From the NCBI RefSeq assembly GCF_039542905.1, contig NZ_BAABIS010000001.1, positions 4,464,001-4,528,000 of the forward strand: a stretch of 64,000 nucleotides of DNA, in the 5' to 3' direction. Below, piece by piece: positions 27,538-36,029 of this stretch (the first letter of the stretch is position 1; each line of letters starts with the position of its first letter). A model generated the notes under the pieces. It had not been told where the DNA came from. It did not search any database and saw only the letters and a program-made list of their open reading frames with translations. Position numbers and translations under genes: made by a program. The DNA is from Kitasatospora terrestris. GTDB taxonomy: Bacteria > Actinomycetota > Actinomycetes > Streptomycetales > Streptomycetaceae.

Positions 27538-28881
27538 ATGATCGGGACAACAGGGCCGGTGTTCCGGCCGGGCGACGACGGCTACGACGCAGAACGCGCA
27601 GGCTACAACCTCGCGCTCGACCACCACCCCGCGCTGGTGGTCGGCGCCACCGGACCGGCGGACGTGCAGGCCGCCGTCCGGTACGCGGCCGACCACGGCC
27701 TCGGCGTCGCCGTCCAGGCGACCGGGCACGGCATCTCCGTCCCCACCGACGGCCAACTGGTCGTCTCCACCCGCCGGATGAAGGGCGTCACCGTCGACGC
27801 CGCCGCCCGCACCGCCACCGTCGCCGCCGGCGTCCGCTGGCACGAGGTGCTCGCCGCCACCGCCCCGCACGGCCTGGTCCCGCTCAGCGGCTCCAACCCG
27901 GACGTCGGCGCCGTCGGCTACACCCTCGGCGGCGGCATCGGACTCCTCGGCCGCCGCCACGGCTTCGCCGCCGACCACGTCCGCCGCCTCACCGTCGTCA
28001 CCGCCGACGGCGAACTGCGCACCGCGACCCCCGACCACGAGCCCGACCTGTTCTGGGCGCTGCGCGGCGGCAAGGACAACTTCGGCGTCGTCGTCGAGAT
28101 GGAGATCGACCTCTTCCCGCTCACCACGCTCTACGGCGGCGGCCTCTACTTCGGCGCCGACGACGCCGCCGAGGTGCTGCGCGGCTGGGCCGGCTGGACC
28201 GCCGACCTGCCCGAGGAGATGTCCTCCTCCCTCCAACTGATCCGCTACCCCGACCTGCCGGTCCTCCCCGAACCGCTGCGCGGCCGCTACGTCGCCCACG
28301 TCCGGATCGCCTGGAGCGGCGCCACCGCCGACGGCGAGGCCCTGGTCGCCCCGCTGCGCGCGCTCGGCACCCCCCTGCTGGACACCCTGCGCGAGCTCCC
28401 GTTCACCGAGGCCGGCAGCATCCACCACGAACCGCCGATGCCGCACCCCGCGTTCGACCGCAACACCGCGCTGCGCACCCTGGAGCCCGCCACCCTCGAC
28501 ACCCTGCTCGACCTGGCCGGGCCCGACGCCGGCTCCCCGCTGATCGCCGAGATCCGCCAGCAGGGCGGGGCCTACGCCCGGCAGCCGGCCGTCGCCAACG
28601 CGGTCGGCGGCCGCGACGCCCGCTACATGCTCTTCTCCACCTGCATCCTGGAGCCGGGCCGGCTGGAGGAGATCCGCGCCGCCCACACCACGCTCCACGA
28701 GAGCCTGCGCCCGTGGAGCACCGGCGGGGCGTTCGCCAACTTCTTCGGCATCGACGACGCCGGGGCACAGTCCGTCAGCCGCGCCTTCGACGCCGCCACC
28801 TACGGCCGGCTCGCCGCCGTCAAGGCGGCGTACGACCCGGAGAACCTCTTCCGCGTCAACTTCAACATCCCGCCGCGCTGA
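27538..28881 (+). CDS. BBE-like FAD-linked oxidoreductase
   Basis: 447 aa, PCMH-type FAD domain with the covalent-flavin histidine in VQATGHGIS and GYTLGGGIGLLGRRHG, where the Cys of bicovalent BBE enzymes is absent (monocovalent type expected). C-terminal berberine-bridge motif YDPENLFRVNFNI. The ATG at 27538 is preferred, because upstream codons cover the repeated regulatory site; an in-frame ATG at 27439 exists. Such enzymes oxidise alcohols or amines or close rings, so it is a plausible late tailoring enzyme. Confidence 0.87.
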   Translation: MIGTTGPVFRPGDDGYDAERAGYNLALDHHPALVVGATGPADVQAAVRYAADHGLGVAVQATGHGISVPTDGQLVVSTRRMKGVTVDAAARTATVAAGVRWHEVLAATAPHGLVPLSGSNPDVGAVGYTLGGGIGLLGRRHGFAADHVRRLTVVTADGELRTATPDHEPDLFWALRGGKDNFGVVVEMEIDLFPLTTLYGGGLYFGADDAAEVLRGWAGWTADLPEEMSSSLQLIRYPDLPVLPEPLRGRYVAHVRIAWSGATADGEALVAPLRALGTPLLDTLRELPFTEAGSIHHEPPMPHPAFDRNTALRTLEPATLDTLLDLAGPDAGSPLIAEIRQQGGAYARQPAVANAVGGRDARYMLFSTCILEPGRLEEIRAAHTTLHESLRPWSTGGAFANFFGIDDAGAQSVSRAFDAATYGRLAAVKAAYDPENLFRVNFNIPPR

Positions 28882-28950
28882 CGGCCGCACTGACGGCCTC
28901 GCCGGCCGCCGGGCCGGCCGCCCCGCCGACGGGCGGCCCGGGCCCGGCGG

Positions 28951-29631
28951 CTACCGCAGCAGGCCGAGCGCCCGCCCGGTGAGCCACCGGACGGGCCGCG
29001 GCGGCCGCCGGACCCCCAGGGCGTCGGCGAGCCCCGGGTCGAGAAGTGCCGCCGCCACGAACGGGGCCAGCCGTCGTACCGGTCGGGGCAAGCGGCTCGC
29101 CAGCAAGCCGTTCGTGGCGGCCCACAGTGCCTGCCCGGCCTCGCTGCGCCCGAACCGCGACCGCTCGAACTCGGCCATCCACCCGGCAACTTCGGCGAAG
29201 TCCCGCCCCACCGACGGCAGCTCCAGCGCCGCCCCCAGCGCGTCGAGGAAGGCGAACGCCCCGTCCCGCTCCGCCGGCGTCGCCCGCCGCCGCCCGTACG
29301 CGTCGACGAACGCCACCGGGCACACCGTGAAGCACCCCAGCACGTACGCCATCAGCTCGCCGTCCACGCCCGGCCGCCGGTGCACCTCGCGCAGCCGCGC
29401 CACCAGCGCGCGCCCCTCGGCGCTCTCCACCCCGTGCCGGATCAGCGCGAACATGGTCGCCCCGGTCGCCTTCGCCCGCGCCTTCGGGGCGGTCAGCAGC
29501 TCCCCGCTGCCGTGCAGCACCCGGGCGATCTCCGGCACCCCGTAGGTGCGGACGAACCCCAGGGTCAGCCCGACCCGGGCCGACTGCGGCAGGTCCTCCA
29601 GCACCAGCCGCGCGAACGCGTCCCCGGGCAC
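28951..29631 (-). CDS. Oxygenase MpaB-like family protein (DUF2236)
   Basis: 226 aa. LREVHRRPGVDGELMAYVLGCFTVCPVAFVD and the surrounding helices resemble the haem-binding MpaB/rubber-oxygenase family, shortened. The GTG start is 2 bp downstream of the preceding gene's stop, so the genes are coupled. Last gene of the XRE/ImmA operon. The haem-ligand His cannot be fixed from sequence alone. Function unknown. Confidence 0.65.
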   Translation of the reverse strand: MPGDAFARLVLEDLPQSARVGLTLGFVRTYGVPEIARVLHGSGELLTAPKARAKATGATMFALIRHGVESAEGRALVARLREVHRRPGVDGELMAYVLGCFTVCPVAFVDAYGRRRATPAERDGAFAFLDALGAALELPSVGRDFAEVAGWMAEFERSRFGRSEAGQALWAATNGLLASRLPRPVRRLAPFVAAALLDPGLADALGVRRPPRPVRWLTGRALGLLR

Positions 29632-29633
29632 CG

Positions 29634-30875
29634 TCAGCCCACCCGCACCGGCCGGGCGCCCGGCGCGGCCTCGGGCGCCGACAGGCTGCGCGACACCCGT
29701 ACCAGGTGCGCCCGCTCCTGCACCGGCTCCGCGTCCAGCCCGGGCAGCGTGACCTGCTCCTCCCGCGGACGCGGGGCCGCCCCGCCGTCCAGCGCCTCCA
29801 CGGCCGCCCGCAGCGCCGCCGCGACCACCAGCGCGTCCCGCAGCTCCGGGCCGAGCCCGGCCCGCTCCGCGGCCTCCCGCGCGGCCGCGACGACCGCCGG
29901 GTCGACCCACGGGCGCAGCGTGAGCTGCCCGTCGCGGATCTCCAGCACCCGGCGGGTGGTGCGCCACTCCAGGTCGCGCAGCGCCAGCCGCTCCTGCCAC
30001 AGCGGCGGCGGGGCCTCCAGGGCGAGCCGCCGGTCGGCCCGGTACGCGAGGTCCCAGAGCGGCCGCAGCGCCCGGTAGTCGCTGCGCCGGCGCGTCCAGG
30101 CGGCGCCGGCCGGCCCCGCGAAGCCGGCCGTGATCAGGACGGCGCCGGCCGCGGCGAACGCCGGGCCGACGCCGGTGCTCAGCCACTCCAGCCCGCCCAC
30201 CCCGCCGTACGCGGCGCCGATCGCGACGATCTTGCACAGCACGTACCCGCAGGCGGTCAGCGCGCCGGCCGCCAGCGAGCGGATGCCCCGCCGCAGCCAC
30301 CCCGCGGGCAGCCGGGCGGCGTGGCCCAGGCAGACCCGGCCGATGTCGACCAGCGCGAAGGCGAACAGCCCCTGGTAGATCGCGAGGAACAGGGCGACCG
30401 CGCCGCCCGTCGCGAACGTGGTGTCGAAGGTCAGCGGCGTCTCCGGCCGGTACGGGCCGCCGGCCAGGAACAGCCCGGCCATCGCCGGCACGGCCACCGC
30501 GAACACCGCGAGCCGCCCGCGCACCCGGCGCCGGACCGTCCCGCCGCTCGCCGCCGCCCAGACGCCCGCGCCGCCGGCCCGCGCCTCGGGCGGCGTCCAC
30601 AGCAGCGCCAGCACCACCGTCGCCGCGGAGAAGCCCATGATGCCGAGGTACACGAAGAGGGTGGCCAGGTTGCCCACCCCGGTGAGCCGGTCGATCAGCC
30701 GGTACACCGGCGGCGCCGCGCACAGGAACGCGGTGGACGGCGAGGCGATCGCCAGCGCCACCACCAGCAGCCCGAACGACGGATCCCGCCGCCAGGCCCG
30801 GAACTTGGAGACCGCCACCACCCAGGCCAGCACCCCGATGCCCAGGTAGACGACGTCGAAGGGCAGCTCAGACAT
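29634..30875 (-). CDS. MAB_1171c-family multi-pass membrane protein
   Basis: 413 aa. About seven hydrophobic segments in the first 260 residues (for example LGIGVLAWVVAVSKF, LATLFVYLGIMGF, GYVLCKIVAIGAAYGG), then a soluble C-terminal part beginning at RRRSDYRALRPLWDLAYR. This matches the uncharacterised actinobacterial MAB_1171c family, which very often follows XRE-ImmA genes. It overlaps the ImmA gene by 8 bp. Function not known. Confidence 0.75.
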   Translation of the reverse strand: MSELPFDVVYLGIGVLAWVVAVSKFRAWRRDPSFGLLVVALAIASPSTAFLCAAPPVYRLIDRLTGVGNLATLFVYLGIMGFSAATVVLALLWTPPEARAGGAGVWAAASGGTVRRRVRGRLAVFAVAVPAMAGLFLAGGPYRPETPLTFDTTFATGGAVALFLAIYQGLFAFALVDIGRVCLGHAARLPAGWLRRGIRSLAAGALTACGYVLCKIVAIGAAYGGVGGLEWLSTGVGPAFAAAGAVLITAGFAGPAGAAWTRRRSDYRALRPLWDLAYRADRRLALEAPPPLWQERLALRDLEWRTTRRVLEIRDGQLTLRPWVDPAVVAAAREAAERAGLGPELRDALVVAAALRAAVEALDGGAAPRPREEQVTLPGLDAEPVQERAHLVRVSRSLSAPEAAPGARPVRVG

Positions 30876-31431
30876 GCTGCCCCTTGCGGTGCTCCATGGC
30901 CGGCGCCAGCTGCGATGTGGTGCCGTCGCCGGGGGCGAGCACCAGGATCCGCAGCAGCTCGGCGCCCAGCACCTCCGCCTCCTCCTCGGCCGCGTCGTCG
31001 TAGTGCGAGCGGCCCAGCACCAGCCGCAGCATCTCCGGGTCGATGGTGGGCAGTTCGACCCGCGCGGTCTCCTCGTCCAGCGGCGGCACCTCGGCCAGGT
31101 GCCCGCACAGCAGGTGCGCCAGCTCGTGGCAGATGATGTGCGCCCGGTGCAGGCCCGAGGTCTCCTGCTCGTAGTGGATCACGTCGGCGTCCGCCCGCCG
31201 CTCCACGAAGCCGGACGGCTCGCCCACCCGCATCCGGCGCGGCTCCAGCCTGATCGGCCGTCCGCAGCGTTCGGCCACCGCCTCGCAGAGCTCCTCGACC
31301 GTGCTGAGCGGCGGCAGTTCCAGCCCGCGCGCGACCGCCCGCATCCGGCGCCGCGTCCGACCCACACCCCGCACGTGCTCCCCCTCCGGCAACCGCCAGC
31401 GCCCCAGCGGCACCCCCCGGTGCTCGACCAC
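30868..31431 (-). CDS. ImmA/IrrE-family metallopeptidase
   Basis: 187 aa with the zinc-protease motif HELAH near residue 102 (IICHELAHLLCGH). ImmA/IrrE proteases cleave or inactivate a partner XRE repressor; the XRE gene lies 7 bp upstream. It overlaps the membrane protein gene downstream. Likely controls the operon post-translationally. Confidence 0.88.
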   Translation of the reverse strand: MVEHRGVPLGRWRLPEGEHVRGVGRTRRRMRAVARGLELPPLSTVEELCEAVAERCGRPIRLEPRRMRVGEPSGFVERRADADVIHYEQETSGLHRAHIICHELAHLLCGHLAEVPPLDEETARVELPTIDPEMLRLVLGRSHYDDAAEEEAEVLGAELLRILVLAPGDGTTSQLAPAMEHRKGQHV

Positions 31432-31438
31432 GGCGCGG

Positions 31439-31873
31439 TCAGTCCTTGGGGCTGCCGTCGTCGGGCAGTCCGACCGCCCGGCGCAGTTGCTCCACCATAG
31501 TGAGCGCGGCGTCCTGCATCTCCGGCGGCAGCCCGGCCGCGCGCATCGCGATCCGCTCCACCCGGGCGTCGCGCAGCGCCTCGATCTTCCGCAGGTCCCG
31601 CTCGACCGCCTGCGCGGTCGCGGAGTCGTTGAAGTAGTCCAGCGGGACGCCGAAGAACTTGGCGATCTTCACGGCGTTCTCCAGGCTGGGCTTCTGGGTG
31701 CCCTTGCGCAGGTTCCCGATGTACGTGCCGCTCAGCCCGGTGCCCTCGGCGATCTCCGAGTCCCGCCAGGGCCGGCCCAGATCCTTGGGATAGATCACCG
31801 CGATCAGGCGTCGGAACCTGCTCGCGAAGTCAAGGGTTTCCGCAGCGCTCGCGCGTGGAGAATCCGTGGTCAT
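31439..31873 (-). CDS. XRE-family transcriptional regulator
   Basis: 144 aa. The HTH_3 domain is around residues 35-75: WRDSEIAEGTGLSGTYIGNL with KPSLENAVKIAKFFGVPLDYF. Start ATG at 31873; an in-frame ATG at 31885 is possible. First gene of the XRE-ImmA-MAB_1171c-MpaB-like operon, most likely its autorepressor and the ImmA target. Confidence 0.88.
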   Translation of the reverse strand: MTTDSPRASAAETLDFASRFRRLIAVIYPKDLGRPWRDSEIAEGTGLSGTYIGNLRKGTQKPSLENAVKIAKFFGVPLDYFNDSATAQAVERDLRKIEALRDARVERIAMRAAGLPPEMQDAALTMVEQLRRAVGLPDDGSPKD

Positions 31874-32228
31874 GAGGCGGATCATAGAACGTTCCGATGG
31901 TCGCCCGGGATCCCTTCCACGGAGCGATCTGCACGATCGTTGATGACCGTGTGCCCAAACGGTGCGGGTGGGGCTCGATGGACGCCGATTCGTCCACCCG
32001 GGAATCCACGATAGTTGACAGGCGCTCAGCAGCCCCGGCAGGATCGGCAGCCTGAGGCTCGGGCGCCGCTGCCCCACGGGGGTGGGCAACGGCGCCAGAG
32101 CGACCCTCCCCCCGCCGAACTCCCGGGTTCCACCCCGGCCCGCCCACAGGGCAGGATGGCGTCCGTCGGGACCGCCCCGACCGCGAGGAACGGGAGCGCC
32201 CCGACCGCGAGGAAGAGGAAGGCGGCCG
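31874..32228. promoter_or_regulatory. Divergent control region between XRE and rhodanese genes
   Basis: 355 bp without a gene. It holds the palindrome GAACGTTC near 31889, close to the XRE start, and two similar sites CACGATCGTTGA (near 31933) and CACGATAGTTGA (near 32007), candidates for XRE autoregulation. A strong hairpin at 32062-32096 follows. Confidence 0.4.
32062..32096. terminator. Interrupted hairpin upstream of the rhodanese gene
   Basis: Outer stem GGCGCCG / CGGCGCC and inner stem TGCCC / GGGCA around a C/G-rich loop. It could be a 5'-leader structure or a terminator of an unseen transcript. Confidence 0.4.
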
Positions 32229-33074
32229 ATGGACGCGCTGCCCCTGCCCGGCCCCCTGGTCACGGTCGACTGGCTGGCCGACCACCTCGACCACCCCGGC
32301 CTGCTGCTCCTCGACGCCAGCGTCGGCCCCGCCCGCGGCACCCTGCCCCCGCTCCCCGGCGCCCGCACCTTCGACATCGACGGCGAGCTCTCCGACCACG
32401 GCTCCCCGCTCCCGCACACCATGCCGGACGCCGAACGGTTCCAGACCGCGATGCGCGCCCTCGGCCTCCACGACACCGGCACCGTCGTCGTCTACGACAA
32501 CAACGGCATCTACTCCAGCGCCCGCGCCTGGTGGATGCTGCGCGCCATGGGCTTCGACCGCGCCGCCGTCCTCGACGGCGGCCGCCCCGCCTGGACCGCC
32601 GCCGGCCTGCCCGACGGCGACCCCGCCCCGCAGGCACCCGCCCCGGGCGACTTCACCGCCCGCCCCCGGCCCCACCTGCTGGTCGACGCCGACACCGTCG
32701 CCGCCGCCCTCACCGACCCCGACACCGCCGTCCTCGACGCCCGCACCCGCGAACGCTTCACCGGCGAGGCCCCCGAACCCCGCCCCGGCCTGCGCGGCGG
32801 CCACATGCCCGGCTCCCGCAGCCTGCCCTTCGCCGAGCTCCAGCACCCCGACGGCCGGATGCTCCCCGCCGCCGAGCTGCGCACCCGGATCGCCGACCGC
32901 GCCGACGGCCGCGACCGCCTCGTCACCAGCTGCGGCTCCGGCGTCACCGCCTGCGTCCTCGCCCTCGGCGCAACCCTGGCCGGCTACTGCGACGTCACCG
33001 TCTACGACGGCTCCTGGAGCGAATGGGGGCTGCCCTCCTCCCGTCCGGTCGCCACCATCGGGCACACTCACTGA
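32229..33074 (+). CDS. sseA: Two-domain rhodanese sulfurtransferase (3-mercaptopyruvate/thiosulfate type)
   Basis: 281 aa. The inactive N-terminal rhodanese domain (VTVDWLADHLDHPGLLLLDA) is followed by a catalytic C-terminal one with LDARTRERFTGE and the active-site loop SCGSGVTAC. The CGSGV type loop favours 3-mercaptopyruvate. GAGGAAGG-like RBS before the ATG. A stand-alone chromosomal gene, 47 bp before the glycosyltransferase gene. Confidence 0.9.
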   Translation: MDALPLPGPLVTVDWLADHLDHPGLLLLDASVGPARGTLPPLPGARTFDIDGELSDHGSPLPHTMPDAERFQTAMRALGLHDTGTVVVYDNNGIYSSARAWWMLRAMGFDRAAVLDGGRPAWTAAGLPDGDPAPQAPAPGDFTARPRPHLLVDADTVAAALTDPDTAVLDARTRERFTGEAPEPRPGLRGGHMPGSRSLPFAELQHPDGRMLPAAELRTRIADRADGRDRLVTSCGSGVTACVLALGATLAGYCDVTVYDGSWSEWGLPSSRPVATIGHTH

Positions 33075-33121
33075 AGCGGCCGTCCACCGGCCCGTCCGTC
33101 CCACCCCGTGAAAGGCCCGCG

Positions 33122-34150
33122 ATGGCCCCCCGCCTCTCCCTCGTCGTCCCGGTCTACAACGTCGAGCGCTACCTCCAGGAGTGCCTCGACTCGATCGCCG
33201 CCCAGACCTTCACCGACTTCGAATGCGTCATGGTCGACGACGGCTCCACGGACACCAGCCCCGCCATCGCCGACGCGTACGCCGCCAAGGACAGCCGGTT
33301 CCGCGTGGTCCGGCAGCAGAACAAGGGCCTCGGCGCCGCCCGCAACACCGGCTGGCGCCACCTCACCGACGGCACCGAGTACCTGGCCTTCGTCGACAGC
33401 GACGACACCCTCCCGCCCGGCGCCTACCAGCTCATGGTCGACACCCTCGACCGGACCGGCTCCGACTTCTGCACCGGCAAGGCCCTGCGCCTGCGCTCCG
33501 ACGGCCTGCACCCCTCGCACGCCCACCGCAAGCCCTTCGAGCAGACCCGGCTGCGCACCTCCATCCAGGAGATCCCCTCGCTGGTCACCGACCGCACCGC
33601 CTGGAACAAGGTCTACCGCCGCTCCTTCTTCGACACCGCCGGCATCCTCTACCCCGAGGGCATCCTCTACGAGGACGCCCCGGTCAGCGTGCCGCACCAC
33701 TACCTCGCCAAGAGCGTCGACGTGCTCTCCGAGCCGATCTACCACTGGCGGATCCGCGAGGACGGCGACCGCTCCATCACCCAGCAGAAGTCCGACCCCA
33801 AGGGCGTCGTCGACCGGGTGAAGTCGATGGAGCTGGTCCGCGCCTGGCTGCTGGAGCAGACCGACCCGAAGTTCCGCGACCACCTGCGCTCCTACGACCG
33901 CAACTGCCTGGTCGAGGAGATCCCGATGTTCTTCTGGTCCGTCCCCGACGGCGACCGCACCTTCCGCGCCGCCTACCAGGAGCACGTCGCCCGCCTGGTC
34001 GACGCCATCGGCACCGAGCAGCTCGCCGCCCTCAACGGGCAGCTCCGCCTCAAGTACCAGCTCACCCTCGCCAACCGGATGCACCGCTTCGTCGCCGTCC
34101 AGCGCCTGCACCGCCTGGCCCGCCGCACCCGCCAGGCCGCCCGCCGCTGA
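33122..34150 (+). CDS. Glycosyltransferase family 2
   Basis: 342 aa. GT-A fold: VVPVYNVERYLQECLDSIAAQ, nucleotide-binding MVDDGSTD near residue 40 and the metal-binding DSDD near residue 88. The C-terminal third is basic (RLHRLARRTRQAARR), like streptomycete enzymes that add glycerol-phosphate or sugar units to wall polymers. GAAAGG RBS. Acceptor unknown. Confidence 0.88.
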   Translation: MAPRLSLVVPVYNVERYLQECLDSIAAQTFTDFECVMVDDGSTDTSPAIADAYAAKDSRFRVVRQQNKGLGAARNTGWRHLTDGTEYLAFVDSDDTLPPGAYQLMVDTLDRTGSDFCTGKALRLRSDGLHPSHAHRKPFEQTRLRTSIQEIPSLVTDRTAWNKVYRRSFFDTAGILYPEGILYEDAPVSVPHHYLAKSVDVLSEPIYHWRIREDGDRSITQQKSDPKGVVDRVKSMELVRAWLLEQTDPKFRDHLRSYDRNCLVEEIPMFFWSVPDGDRTFRAAYQEHVARLVDAIGTEQLAALNGQLRLKYQLTLANRMHRFVAVQRLHRLARRTRQAARR

Positions 34151-34215
34151 CGAGCAGCCGCTCGTTGCCGACCGGCGACCGCTGACGAGCAGCTGCTCGT
34201 TGCTGACCGGCGGCC
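34146..34215. repeat. Tandem 35-bp repeat, each with a dyad
   Basis: Units 34146-34180 and 34181-34215 match at 32 of 35 positions. Each centres on an inverted repeat; in the second unit it is the perfect palindrome CGAGCAGCTGCTCG. Located at the 3' end of the glycosyltransferase gene. Function unknown. Confidence 0.7.
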
Positions 34216-34260
34216 GGATAATCGGTTGATCGTTCCCGATCTTGTTGAGAGCCTGTCCGG

Positions 34261-34286
34261 CGGCCGCCGCCGCGAGGCGGCGGCCG
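34261..34286. terminator. Strong GC hairpin before the lipoprotein gene
   Basis: Stem GGCCGCCGCC / GGCGGCGGCC with loop GCGA. Probably the glycosyltransferase terminator, or a leader structure of the lipoprotein gene. Confidence 0.6.
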
Positions 34287-34323
34287 CTCCACGACACTCT
34301 CGACCCAGCACGGGGACACCTGC

Positions 34324-35097
34324 ATGACATTCGCACCGCGCCGGGGCGGCACCCGACTCCTCGCCACCGCCCTGGCCACGGCCGCCCTACTGGCCGGAGC
34401 GGTCGCCTGCACCGACGCCCGGACCGGCCCGGGCGGCTCCCCGAACCAGGCCTCCGACGTGTTCGGCCCCAAGGGCTACCGCGGCCTCGGCCCCGGCACC
34501 ACCAAGGACACCGCCCTCGCCGGCGGCGCCCTGCAGAGCACACCGCTGTCCGCCCTCAGCGGCTGCACCCTCTACGGCTACCACGACGGTCCCGCCGCCG
34601 ACCCGGCCGTGATCGCCGCCGAAGCGGCCGCCACCACCAAGGTCAAGGACACCGGCGCCGCGGCCGACAAGGCCCAGGCCGACGCCGCGGCCGCCGGACA
34701 GCCCGGCGCCGGGGCCTCCGCCCGCGAGTACGCCGATGCCGCCGCCCGGTCCGCCCAGGTCGCCAAGCTGCTCTCCGACTCCACCGCGGCCATCGCCGAG
34801 GAGACCACGCTGCTGGCCGCCCGCGACAAGTCCTTCGAAGCCGTCGGCGGCGCCAAGTTCGGCACCACCGGACACCTCAAGCAGCTCATCGCCCCGCCCA
34901 AGGCCCGCACCGCCGAAGGCATCGGCACCGGCTCCACCGTGGACGACCTGAAGAAGGCCTACCCGAAGGCCGAAGCCGTCGAGGGCGGCTGGTCCCTCCC
35001 CCTCGACGGCACCCCCGGCTGGGAACTCTTCTTCGCCACCGACACCGCCAAGGTGACCGCGGTCTCCCTCTTCGGCACCGAGGAGAAGTGCCTCTGA
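34324..35097 (+). CDS. Putative secreted lipoprotein of unknown function
   Basis: 257 aa. Signal peptide with positive N-terminus (MTFAPRRGGTR), hydrophobic core and lipobox AGAVAC around residues 24-29. The middle is Ala-rich and helical (DKAQADAAAAGQ...REYADAAARSAQVAKLL), the end (WELFFATDTAKVTAVSLFG) beta-like. No enzyme motif. A terminator hairpin follows at once. Expected anchored outside the membrane. Confidence 0.8.
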   Translation: MTFAPRRGGTRLLATALATAALLAGAVACTDARTGPGGSPNQASDVFGPKGYRGLGPGTTKDTALAGGALQSTPLSALSGCTLYGYHDGPAADPAVIAAEAAATTKVKDTGAAADKAQADAAAAGQPGAGASAREYADAAARSAQVAKLLSDSTAAIAEETTLLAARDKSFEAVGGAKFGTTGHLKQLIAPPKARTAEGIGTGSTVDDLKKAYPKAEAVEGGWSLPLDGTPGWELFFATDTAKVTAVSLFGTEEKCL

Positions 35098-35105
35098 CCC
35101 GCGAA

Positions 35106-35133
35106 CGGCCCCGGGAGACCGCTCCCGGGGCCG
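35106..35133. terminator. Terminator of the lipoprotein gene
   Basis: Perfect stem CGGCCCCGGGAG / CTCCCGGGGCCG with a 4-base loop, 8 bp after the stop codon. Confidence 0.85.
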
Positions 35134-35185
35134 CGCCCGCCCGTGAGCCGATGGCGCACCGGTTGGCGCAGGAGACAGCAGAAGA

Positions 35186-35277
35186 CCCCCGGTGAGTGAA
35201 CTCACCGGGGGGCCTCCTGCATTTCAGCACCTGTGGCCAGGGCCGGGGTCGAACCGGCGGCCTTCCGCTCCTCAGGC
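35186..35277. other. Degenerate attachment-site copy with adjoining hairpin (outer end of an old island)
   Basis: 35234-35277 matches the 3' half of the tRNA-Phe gene at 41 of 44 positions. Immediately left is a hairpin (CCCCCGGTGAG / CTCACCGGGGG, 35186-35211), as at the tRNA itself. Likely the original chromosomal end left by an earlier integration. Confidence 0.75.
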
Positions 35278-35331
35278 CACGCCATGGCGTCGAGATGCGC
35301 CAACCGGCAGCTTTCTGCGCGCAGGCCCCGG

Positions 35332-35955
35332 TCAGTACGGGAGCAGTTCGGTCGTGATCAGATCGAAGTCGAACGGTTCGGGGATGTGCAGCGTCTCGCC
35401 GAACTCGATGTCCTCGCGACGGTGGTACTTCGTGCTGTCGGGGCGACTGAAGAGCGTGACGGTCTTCTGCCTGGCGTCGATCAACAGGTACAGGGGGATC
35501 CCCATCAGCGGATAGTCGCGCACCTTCCCGACCCAGTCGTTCTCCGGGCTGGAGGGGGAGACCAGTTCGACGGCGACAGCGGCGACTTCGGAGGGGACCG
35601 CCTCGCCGATGCGTGGCAGGGCCTCGAACAGCACGTCAAGGATGCGCTCGGGGTCCTCCAGTACACGCGCGTTCTTCTTGACGGGCACCAGCCGGCCGCT
35701 GCCGACCCGCAGCAGCCGGGCCGCCTTGGCCCATTCGACCAGCAAGTTCAGGTGGTACAGCTCCTGGCTGGACTTGGTCTTGAAGGTCCTGTCACCGATG
35801 GCCGGGTCGATGGTGTCCCCGGTCTCCAGAAGAGCAACCAGGGCCCGCGCGTCCGCGAGGGTGACCTTGCCCGTCTGGGTGAGCTTGCGTCCCGCGCCGA
35901 TCCAGCTGACGAGACCTTGGACCTGCTCGACGGTGCGTGGCTGCTCGGATTCCAT
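35332..35955 (-). CDS. Chimeric protein: unknown N-terminal region joined to a Uma2 nuclease C-terminal half
   Basis: 207 aa. Residues from about 125 (VAVELVSPSSPENDW...GIPLYLLIDARQKTVTLF) match the C-terminal half of Uma2-family PD-(D/E)XK proteins, with the E-V-S-P and K/Y-A-x-x-GIP-type core. The N-terminal half (VQGLVSWIGAGRKLTQTGK, then ADARALVALLETGD) belongs to a different, uncharacterised streptomycete family. The first Uma2 strands are missing. AGGAAG RBS at a good distance from the ATG. Probably a recombination product, activity doubtful. Confidence 0.6.
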   Translation of the reverse strand: MESEQPRTVEQVQGLVSWIGAGRKLTQTGKVTLADARALVALLETGDTIDPAIGDRTFKTKSSQELYHLNLLVEWAKAARLLRVGSGRLVPVKKNARVLEDPERILDVLFEALPRIGEAVPSEVAAVAVELVSPSSPENDWVGKVRDYPLMGIPLYLLIDARQKTVTLFSRPDSTKYHRREDIEFGETLHIPEPFDFDLITTELLPY

Positions 35956-36029
35956 CGCCGCTTCCTGTCTGCTCCGGGCTTGACGGATTTCCATCATCGA
36001 GGACCGCCATCCCCGCTAGGGTCGCAGCG

